Shown here piece by piece: positions 38,458-64,000 of a stretch of DNA of 64,000 bases (within the stretch, counting starts at the first letter, position 1; the number at the start of each line of letters is the position of its first letter). The stretch covers positions 23,414,521-23,478,520 of the forward strand of contig OZ025244.1 of the NCBI GenBank assembly GCA_964019155.1, read 5' to 3'. The notes below the pieces were generated by a model. It had not been told where the DNA came from, did not search any database, and saw only the letters and a program-made list of their open reading frames with translations. This DNA comes from Osedax fenrisi (Eukaryota; Annelida; Polychaeta; Sabellida; Siboglinidae). A program made the position numbers and the translations under genes.

Positions 38458-38935
38458 CATTGATATAAAGAAAGTGGATAAGCAATTGATGCACGCAATG
38501 CATGTAAAAGATAGACACGTGAATGACAATTTTATCGATAAATTAACAAAATGGTATCAGTGATTTTGATTGGATATTAGTCATATTATATATGTCAAAT
38601 ATTAAAACAGTAGGCTTTTCGTCGAAATAGATTAAAGTGACTTCTATCTATATGAATGGATTTAAATTATGAATATCAATAAAATAGTATTATATCTTCA
38701 ATTTAAATACACAAAATTACGAGGAATGTTGATATTATGTATTTTAAATATATAATTTTATTTTTAGTATAGATAGTACATTAAAATTGGTAGTGATTAT
38801 CAATATATATGTGATAAATACATATTATTATAAATAAAAAGTAGTGGGCCAGATAGTGGGTTTCGACTGCAGCGCTCGTAGCGGATAGTGCCATACACTA
38901 CATTCAATTGCTTATCCACTTTCTTTATATCGATG
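38458..38935. mobile_element. MITE family B, copy 1
   Basis: The terminal inverted repeat (TTGATATAAAGAAAGTGGATAAGCAATTGA at the left, mirrored at the right end) is about 30 bases. The subterminal block TTTATCGATAAATTAACAAAATGG and the right block GGTTTCGACTGCAG recur in the second copy at 50110-50495. Non-coding. Confidence 0.75.
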
Positions 38936-39869
38936 ATATATACATGCCAATTTTTCATTATCTCGAGACAATCAAATCCTAAATTTCATTATCTCGAGAC
39001 TCTCTTTATAATAAATAATATATTAAACCGTAAAAATTGACTTTTTGCCATTAAAATAATTTTTTGTCATGTAAATTATTCAGCGACACTTTTTTGAAAT
39101 ATTTGTTAATTTTTTTGAAATATTTAAAAAAAAATGTGTAATATTTTTAAACATTTTTTTGATAACTTTTTAAAATACTTAAACAAATTTAATCTTTTAT
39201 TAGTATCACTGGAAAACTTATTGAATTCTATAATATACGTCATATTGTTAATACGTTTTTGTTAATTTTTATTAAAACATAAGTTATGATCAAAAATGTA
39301 TATATTTTAATATTTATGAAATAATTATATACTTATTTTCCTATTTGATTGGTACAGTGAGATATTACAATTTACATAGGATTAATAGAGGACCGTGTAT
39401 CTTTGGCTTTCGCAATATTTAGTTTACTTATGTTATCAGTGGTATCCATTATATTAATTTATTATCTATTAATTATATTTATATACATTTTTAAATATTT
39501 TTTTTATTTTACCCAAATACACGAAATTAATTTACTAAAACCCAGAACCGATCTTGGACCATTTTCAAAACCTGATCTCATTACATTTTGTTAGAACCCG
39601 GAATTGGAATCCTAAACCGAATCCGGGTTAACCCTTAAATCACTAATATATGTAATAATATTTTCCATATTTATCACATATTTGAATAGTATATGATAAT
39701 TAGGCTACATATTAAAATAAATATTAAATTAATTTGTATTTCAATTAAAAATAATTTGTATATAATAATTTTTATAATATAAATTATAAAGCATATTATT
39801 TATTCAAAACCCGAAACCAGTTTCAGTATATACAATAAAATTCGACGTATACATAAAATACGGGCGGGT

Positions 39870-40387
39870 ATGGCTACAAATGTGTTGAAATATTTGTTAA
39901 CACTTTTTTAAAATATATTTTGTAATATTTTAAATTATTTATTGTATTTTTACCAAATATTTTAAGAATAAATCTTAAAAACGAACAACGCTGGGTCTAC
40001 ATCGGATACAGTTAGAATTAATAAATATATATTTACTAACTATAAAAAAATTAAAGATTAGCTATGCATAATCAGGAATAATTATAATTAATAATAGATA
40101 GGCAAACAATAAAAAACCGAACAACGCCAGGTATGGTGCGGTTTTGTTTTTCGACATCTTTTTAAAACGACATCTTTTTTTATATTTGAAATATTTTTTA
40201 TATTTTTTTAATATATTTTTCCACTAATTTTTTAAATATTAAAATATTTGTCTACATTTGTTTGTATGTCAGCTAACATTTATTTTATTGTATATATAGA
40301 AATGAAGAATCAGGAATAGCTATAATTAATAAATAATAGATAGGAAAATAATCAAAAGCGAGCAACGCCGGGTCGGTTACGGCTAGT
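39870..40387 (+). mobile_element. Helitron-like 3' region, copy 2
   Basis: Aligns with 28573-29329 through shared blocks (TGTTGAAATATTTGT, TTAAAAACGAACAACGCTGGGTCT, AATCAGGAATA) and ends AACGCCGGGTCGGTTACGG + CTAGT at 40383-40387. Lies inside the split MITE A. Confidence 0.6.
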
Positions 40388-40564
40388 ATTAATATATATT
40401 GGTGAGTAAAAGCTAATTTTTATTGCATGTAATTTAATAAAGCAATGAAAATAAAGCCGAACCTAAATATATTTCAGTTATTCGATACTACTTCTAGGCG
40501 CGGCATAGGGTATTACTAAATTACGTTGCATGCTTAGGGAGTGTTATATCTTTGCTAATAGTTT

Positions 40565-40720
40565 ATTCGATATCGGAGCGCGCGCGCGCTTTCGGAGTTA
40601 AGATTCTATAACTAGCCCATATTTAGAGGCGGGCGTCTAAACTATGAAAGCTTGCGCACCGATATATAATACAATATTAGTCATAGATAATCGGAGCCTC
40701 TAGTGCGTATCAACCATTTA
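40565..40720. promoter_or_regulatory. Small CpG-rich island
   Basis: About 150 bases with CGGAGCGCGCGCGCGCTTTCGG and several further CpGs, standing out from A/T-rich flanks. It is about 3 kb upstream of the epsilon-subunit start codon on the minus strand, mirroring the position of the island before tubulin copy 2. It could be a promoter or the GC-rich residue of another element. Confidence 0.35.
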
Positions 40721-41731
40721 ATTGAATTAAATTAAAATCGTGTACTAATCATAATATTTTATAGGCTCACTTCGAGATATAATGCAGCTAAAAAAACATA
40801 ATTAAGATTAAAACTTAACCCAATAAATCAAACAACCAAAAATATCCATCCGCAATTATATAATTATTAAATATTGTTTATTTTTTTAATGTTCCTACTT
40901 TGATGCGGCTCGTAAATAATTCAATTATACAATTTTTGTTCTATTTTATCATAATTATAGAGTTTATGGTAACCGTTATCATCAAGTAATAAATAGACAT
41001 TAAGTTAAATATTAATAATATATTTTAAATATTTACGTGTTCGATAAAATTACCCTTCGATACAATTTATTAATATTACAATGTACAACGAAAATACAAC
41101 TGTTTTTAGTATGCCCGAACAACTCTATCATCGTTATAATGATATTATAATTTGTGTGTCATCTATAAATAAACTAACTACAATCAATATTTTTTGTTTA
41201 AATAGAGTAAGTAATCATCAAAATCATATTAAAAATATGTACTATATAGTTTTTATATAGCGTGTATTAATATATATATATATACAATATAGCGATAAAT
41301 TGTGATAGTTGTGTCTCTTTATGATCATGTATATACTACATACATTTTTATGAAGTATATATTTTCATCACATATCAATAGGAAGATACATGTACACATT
41401 ATGACTTAGAATTAATAACTAAGAACCTTGTAATATGTACCCACGTAATATGATATTCTATATCATTAACATATATTTACTTTCGCATTACAATATATTT
41501 CATCTTAATCACAAAATATAAGTTCTCCAATAAATATATCCACAAATAAAATAGTATTCTAATAAGATTATTCAAATAATATTGTAATATGAGGAATGGT
41601 ATAATTTCAATGTATTTTATTATGTAATATATCTTATAATTTATATAAATAAACTAATTATAATATTTATTATATAATCGGTTTGAATTTGGATTATAAA
41701 TTATTAAACTATATAATGTATTCTTGGAAAT

Positions 41732-41775
<44 letters not shown>

Positions 41776-43500
41776 AAGACTATCATATTTTAAACATATC
41801 AACTTCTGATTCTTTTTCAAATTTTACTCTAACAACATGATTATATGTTAGCATAAACCTAGGTTTTGTCGTCGATGAGAAATTATCCTTAACGAATGAA
41901 ATCTCATCCATTAATAATCACCTATTGCGAATAAAGAAATACAGAATTCACTTTTCAGAAACATCACGATGAAGATAATAATAAATGCTCGGTACTCTTT
42001 CGATTAGACGACTGTGACGCCACTAATACGCCTCCTTATGGGCGACATAAAGGGTTGGGGGTGGGTGGACAAGACCCCCCACTTTTAAAAGTTATAATAT
42101 CGAATATCTCCCCTCTTTTAAGATCCACAAATTATTGTATTTTTTATGAATATGATATTTCTGCTACTTTTAGTCTTTGTACTATCATTATATACAGAAT
42201 AGAGCTAGAGAGAGCTTTCTCTATAACTCTATGATATACAACATCGATTCGTATCGTGCAACCCGATACAAGTCTACTATATACAATATGTATATATAAA
42301 TAAAGAACAAGTAATATTATAGATTTATCTTCTTAGCAAAGTATATGGTAATGAATGGTGAGTCTGAGATATCCCACACCCCCTCTTAATCATCCTGTGA
42401 CGCCCTACACCTACTTCACGTTAAAGGGTATTATGCATATTATTTTCTGTTTAAAGTGCACAGACAACTCTGTAACAATTCTGACCAATCGTGTCGTATA
42501 CCCTAACCCTTAGATATAAACTTCTTGTATTCTCTATAAATCAATATATATATTTTTTACCCCTAACTATATCGCTGATCTAATTTGAAGACACGCTACA
42601 TCTGGTCAGAGATATCGCTGACCCATCTTTAACTCCCCTACGAAAATTATATTCTACTTATCTCCCTTAAATTTGGAAAATGATTCCTAAATTCTAGAGA
42701 TTTTAGAAATTGTGGTTCTATTCTCTGGATTTTCCGCCTACTCTTTTCGCCGCCTCAAAAGATTTATAATTGTTACGTGTTTCCTCTCTTCTTTTAATCT
42801 ATAAACCATCCTACCTCTTCTTTCTGTATTCGTTATTTTATCTCGCGTTTCCATTTTAAAAAAAGATTTTGTAAGCTACAACACTCCATATATACGTAAA
42901 GTAATTAATATGAGATAGAGCGGGATGGAGAAGAGCTACTATGGATGTCGCCAGGGGTCGGGTTCGACTCTACAGCACAAGGTAATTAATATGAAACCCT
43001 AGTAGCAGCAGTATTAAAATAACTGATATATATTTAGGGTATACGCAGTTTTTAGGAATAAAATTTTATATTGTTTTATTAAATTACATTCAATATAAGT
43101 TAGATTTTAGGCACCTTATAGATATGTATATTATTTAAAACCAGAGTATTCTATTGCTTTGTTATATATTAGTATCGAATACTTAGTTTTCAGTATATAA
43201 ATAATTATTAAAAATAACGTTGTTTATATTGTAAGTGATACAAATTTAAATGATAAATAACAACCTATATACGTGGCGCTGTGTATATTTTGTGTAAGTG
43301 GTATATATCTCCTTAGAAAAATCGGATGATCACAAGAATCCAACAGCAACACTGCAATGCAAGGACATGAACTTTAAATATCTGCGCGCGCGCGCAAAAT
43401 AGTTTGCTATAGGCTCGTTACATTCAGTGATGTGTTATGCATTTAAATGATTTGCAATATAATTTATATTCATACGCGATTATTCAGATATAATACATAT
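40721..43500. other. Intergenic A/T-rich DNA with a few structured spots
   Basis: No gene recognised. Visible items: a TA run at 41733-41772; a G/C-richer stretch 42010-42420 with CTGTGACGCC in direct orientation near 42017 and 42399; the dispersed palindrome at 42198-42234; TGCGCGCGCGCGC near 43382; and a B-box-like GGGTTCGACTCT near 42960 without a convincing A box. Confidence 0.45.
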
Positions 43501-43536
43501 ATAGCATATATACATGTATATAATATATATATATAA

Positions 43537-43635
<99 letters not shown>

Positions 43636-43643
43636 TATATATA

Positions 43644-43683
<40 letters not shown>

Positions 43684-43725
43684 TATATATATATATATTA
43701 TATATTATATATATATATATATATA

Positions 43726-43777
<52 letters not shown>

Positions 43778-43810
43778 TATATATATATGCTGTGTATATA
43801 TATATATATA
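43500..43810. repeat. Long TA tract
   Basis: About 300 bases of TA dinucleotide interrupted by TGTATTATA and its complement. It can fold into cruciforms; sequence length here may be unreliable in assembly. Confidence 0.9.
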
Positions 43811-43867
43811 TATAAATATAAGATATATATTATAAATAAATAATTTTTTTAATTAAACTAAATTTAA

Positions 43868-44770
43868 ATTATTACTATCAGAAATTACTCGATTATAATT
43901 CGAATATGTTACGTACGAATGAGATCGATATAGTTTTAGAATGTCCATTTAATTTCAAGTAGAATCAATATATTATATATGTATAATACTATACGTCATT
44001 AATATGCTATCCGTTATAGTAACTATACAATGAAGTATTTAATAAATTTTATTTTTAATTAAATTTAAATTATTACTATCAGAAATTACTCGATTATAAT
44101 TCGAATATGTTACGTACGAATGAGATCGATATAGTTTTAGAATGTCCATTTAATTTCAAGTAGAATCAATATATTATATATGTATAATACTATACGTCAT
44201 TAATATGCTATCCGTTATAGTAACTATACAATGAAGTATTTAATAAATTTTATTTTTAATTAAATTTAAATTATTACAGAAATTACTCGATTATAATTCG
44301 AATATGTTACGTACGAATGAGATCGATATAGTTTTAGAATGTCCATTTAATTTCAAGTAGAATCAATATATTATATATGTATAATACTATACGTCATTAA
44401 TATGCTATCCGTTATAGTAACTATACAATGAAGTATTTAATAAATTTTATTTTTAATTAAATTTAAATCATTACTATCAGAAATTACTCGATTATAATTC
44501 GAATATGTTACGTGCGAATGAGATCGATATAGTTTTAGAATGTCCATTTAATAATTTAAATTTAATTAAAAATCAAATTTATTAACTAATACTTCATTGT
44601 ACAGTTACTATAACGGATAACATATTTATGACGTATAGTATTATACATATATAATATATTGATTCTACTTGAAATTAAATGGACATTCTAAAACTATATC
44701 GATCTCATTCGTACGTAACATATTTGAATTATAATCGAGTAATTTCTGATAGTAATAATTTAAATTTAGT
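43868..44770. repeat. 201-bp satellite: 3.4 direct copies plus one inverted copy
   Basis: Units begin ATTACTATCAGAAATTACTCG at 43871 and 44072, then at about 44273 (lacking TATC) and 44470, giving periods of 201, 201 and 197. The fourth unit breaks off at about 44552, where an inverted copy starts and runs to about 44770, ending with the mirror of the flank (CTGATAGTAATAATTTAAATTTAG). Units are almost identical, so amplification is recent. The overall shape is that of an inverted-repeat element whose left arm has been amplified. Confidence 0.9.
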
Positions 44771-44865
44771 TTTAAAAAAATTATCTATTTATAGTATATA
44801 TATATAGAAATGTTTTTTAAATAGGAAAATGAATAGCATAATATATAACATGGGTTAACCACAAT

Positions 44866-44935
44866 TGTGGCTCAGTGCTATAAAGGATGCGTTCTAAGCA
44901 GAAAGTCCCGAGTTCGAATCTAGCTGGAGCTAGAT
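44866..44935 (+). pseudogene. tRNA-like sequence, anticodon loop TCT (SINE head or tRNA pseudogene)
   Basis: TGGCTCAGTGCTATAAAGGATGCG fits an A box/D arm and GAGTTCGAATCTAG a B box/T arm. The 7-base loop GTTCTAA between TGC and GCA would read TCT (arginine). The acceptor and T stems pair poorly, so a working tRNA is unlikely. It may be the head of another SINE; no tail could be fixed. Confidence 0.45.
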
Positions 44936-46936
44936 TTATTTTTATCACACACATACATACATATATATATAATTACTATATGCTAGGATCTACTTTCATT
45001 CGGATCTACTTTCACGCATATGTATATTTATTTGAATATTTCAACTCCCGCAATATAAATATAACTCCCGCAAGTATGTGTTCGTGTCCTTGCTGTCGAA
45101 TTCTTGTTATGATCCGAAAAATCTTTGTTATTAATGTAAACTTTATTTTTCTCAGAATTTTTCCATTTAAAAACTTGTTATTTTATTATTTTTATAAGAG
45201 TCAACTATATTATAAATAAAGTTAATTAATAATTAAGATATAAATGAGTTTAGTTCAATAATTCACGATTTAATTTAATAATATACAAATATCTCTGCAT
45301 ATTTTGTTGATATTTATAATAAATATATCATATCTTAATATTGTCCTTTGACTTACACCTTTACAAATATTGCGGAAATACACATGTATAACTTTAATAT
45401 TATTTAATTTAAGCTTAATACAAATAATACTTGAATATTCTATATATATAAATATAAAGTTGCTTATATATATATTTTTAAATGTTGAAAGAAATATGTA
45501 TAAATTACTTTAATATTATTTATAATTGATTAATTATGAAAGACATGTAACATTTCAATTAGAATATACATTTATAAAATAACAAATTTCAGAATCTAAA
45601 TATGAATGTTATCTACATATAGTTTAGATATTAAATTATATTAAACTCGATTTTTTTTATGAAAATCATAATAATGGGAAAATCAGGTTTAAATTGTAGT
45701 TATATATTCATTATTTATGATAATGAAAAAAACAATAATATATATACAAATTTAAATTTTATATTTAATTTGAATACTATGTATTATAAAAGATAATACA
45801 TTCTTATTTTATAGAATATTTATATCTAATTTTTACATTAAATCATAGATAAATAGGTAATATTGATTATATATTTAAAGGAAATTGTGAATGTATTACC
45901 TTAAGGTCATATCCGAACGTCCTTAGCGCCCATAATGTAAATAGATAGGCATAAATGCCTTACAGCAAATTTAATAATAAGTAATCACATATTTTTTTTT
46001 CTTCTATAATATATATTTTTATTATGAAATATTTTTTTATTACATATATATATATACCATAGATTTGTAAACTATAAATCTATGATATATACATACATAT
46101 ATATATATATTTATTATATATGTTTATAAATGTTTTATTTATCATTAATATAAAAAGAAAAATTAAAATTAATATTTGTTAGTAAAAAAAAAGTATTACA
46201 TTACAGCCTATTGTATTGTCTACTTTGAATTACCATTTAGAAAATGATATTACATGTACTTTATAATATATAATACATAAAATATGATATAAAAAATAAT
46301 ATTTATATATATAAAGTGAGATTATATGTATTAGTGTATGTTGTATGAATAAATATATTATAATTTATAATACATTGTTATATATTCAATTTATTGTGAT
46401 CTAAAATTCTTGCATTTAATTGGACAATATTCGTATCATAGTTACCGCTATAGTATAAACTATATTGTAAACAAATAAATACTATTTGTTGTTAATAAAC
46501 GTATTTAAATTTTAAAAATTGATAAATAAATCACAGTTATACAAAATTTATTTAGTAATTATTACTGGTAATTTAAATTATATATCCAATTGGTACTTCA
46601 AATAAAGTACTCTTTTTATATATTTAAAGTATACTTTATAGATCAAATGATTGATAAATATTTGATTATTTTATTTCTAACATAATAATTTAAATTATTT
46701 AAAAAAAAAAATAATAATTCCGAAAATTAACATAAGTTTATATATTGAGTATATTTGATTTCAACATTACGATATACTTGATATGGTTATATGCGTTTTT
46801 ATATTTGCATAATCGAATTAAAAAATAACGATCGTTCGAAAACTGCAGTAATTATTAAGGATGACCCGAATAATAACAAATACGAAACAGACGTATAATA
46901 AGTAAATAATAACATAGTTCATAAATTTAAAATCAA
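44936..46936. other. A/T-rich intergenic DNA
   Basis: No gene seen. There is a short hairpin at about 46055-46090 (ATAGATTTGTAAACTATAAATCTAT). Confidence 0.55.
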
Positions 46937-46942
46937 TTTATT
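46937..46942 (-). terminator. Candidate poly(A) signal of GMP synthase
   Basis: TTTATT on plus (AATAAA in the gene's sense) lies about 226 bases beyond the GMP synthase stop codon. The 3' UTR between is G/C-richer than its surroundings. Confidence 0.45.
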
Positions 46943-47167
46943 AATCATTCAATCATTTAGTAATATTGCATTAAAAAAGTCACGCTAGACAATGGAGGCA
47001 ATCGACGAAGGTTGTTTGGAGGTCACTGGATAATTATACAGATACGTGTGTGTGTGTGTACAATACTCTCGGAGCGTGCGTGCGTGCTTGCGTCCTACTG
47101 AATATATAGTTGTATTTTGAGAAGTCATTAAATGCGTTAAACACCGAGGACACGCTCGCCCACCCCC

Positions 47168-63620
<16,453 letters not shown>

Positions 63621-64000
63621 CTGCGAGGGGTGAAGGTCGCGTCAACAGAGGTCACTCGTTAGAGACATTCAGTGAATATGAAATTGAAATTGAAATAATA
63701 TATTTGTATATAAAATTAAAGACTAGGATATTACTATTTAAATAGAACACGATGCTAGTTCTATAGTAGGGGAGATTGGGATAGATGAAGCACTTTAGCT
63801 AATAATTAAGATTTAACATCGTACTAATCATTTGATTGTAATCATTACCCTTTTTATTGTTACAAAATCTGCATTAGCTAAAAGTAGATGTCATAATATA
63901 CTTTCGAGAATAATAATACGATGTTAAATTAGAAAGTTTATATTAGTTATTATTACATATATAATATATGATATATTACATATATATATATTGATACGGT
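63621..64000 (-). other. GMPS upstream intron, running out of the window
   Basis: An acceptor CCCTCGCAG stands before exon 1, followed upstream by A/T-rich DNA with a small inverted motif (TTAACATCGTA near 63812 and TACGATGTTAA near 63920). The exons for the glutaminase half must be further right. Confidence 0.7.

Larger units (their letters stand above)
37949..40557. mobile_element. MITE family A split by a 2.2-kb nested insertion
   Basis: The left half (37949 to about 38205) and right half (about 40395-40557) align to the two halves of the complete 463-bp copy at 29732-30194, with the same right end AGTGTTATATCTTTGCTA. The material between them contains a MITE family B copy and a Helitron-like 3' end, so the order of insertion can be read: family A first, then the insert. 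Confidence 0.75.

Noticed and set aside
42900..42985. tRNA gene
   Set aside because: GGGTTCGACTCT resembles a B box, but there is no A box at the right distance and no cloverleaf.
43514..43726. Ile-Tyr repeat open frame
   Set aside because: Translation of a TA tract.

Overview
The window is nuclear DNA from an animal. The genes have many introns, the background is very A+T-rich (roughly three quarters or more by eye), and the space between and inside genes is full of microsatellites, LINE relics, tRNA-derived SINEs, Helitron-like ends and short inverted-repeat DNA transposons. I cannot name the phylum. A near-perfect CTCF-type motif at 13243-13256 and invertebrate-style LINEs would fit a bilaterian invertebrate, but this is inference.

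Four protein-coding loci are supported. (1) A beta-tubulin gene on + lacks its first exon because the window starts in its intron 1 (exons from 756 to 2553). (2) A second, complete beta-tubulin gene on + (16891-25125, five exons, 447 codons) has the same intron positions and near-identical exons, with a 6.3 kb first intron. (3) A small two-exon gene on - (37593 down to 32917) encodes the epsilon subunit of mitochondrial ATP synthase; its 4.5 kb intron carries nested transposons. (4) The 3' part of a GMP synthase gene on - (63620 down to 47168) has twelve exons that join in frame into 463 residues; its glutaminase half lies beyond base 64000. A pair of unrecognised candidate micro-exons sits at 27375-27644.

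Layout: 1-2.7 kb tubulin copy 1; 2.7-16.9 kb an intergenic region with an inverted pair of related LINE relics, a third LINE relic, a SINE, a long palindrome and a strikingly CpG-rich regulatory-looking island (13.1-13.8 kb); 16.9-25.1 kb tubulin copy 2; 25-32.9 kb transposon-rich intergenic DNA; 32.9-37.6 kb ATP synthase epsilon; 38-47 kb nested MITEs, a long TA tract and a 201-bp satellite with an inverted copy; 47-64 kb GMP synthase, whose introns hold a 490-bp TAC triplet tract, G/C-skewed minisatellites and several DNA transposons.

Two observations stand out. First, 12 of the 19 splice donors I can place begin GTT rather than the usual GTA/GTG, and ten of them begin GTTAG. Second, several minisatellites in GMP synthase begin exactly at a splice junction and repeat the junction sequence, so real splice sites lie next to arrays of decoys. 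The genes have unrelated roles (microtubules, oxidative phosphorylation, purine synthesis), so no operon-like logic is implied.
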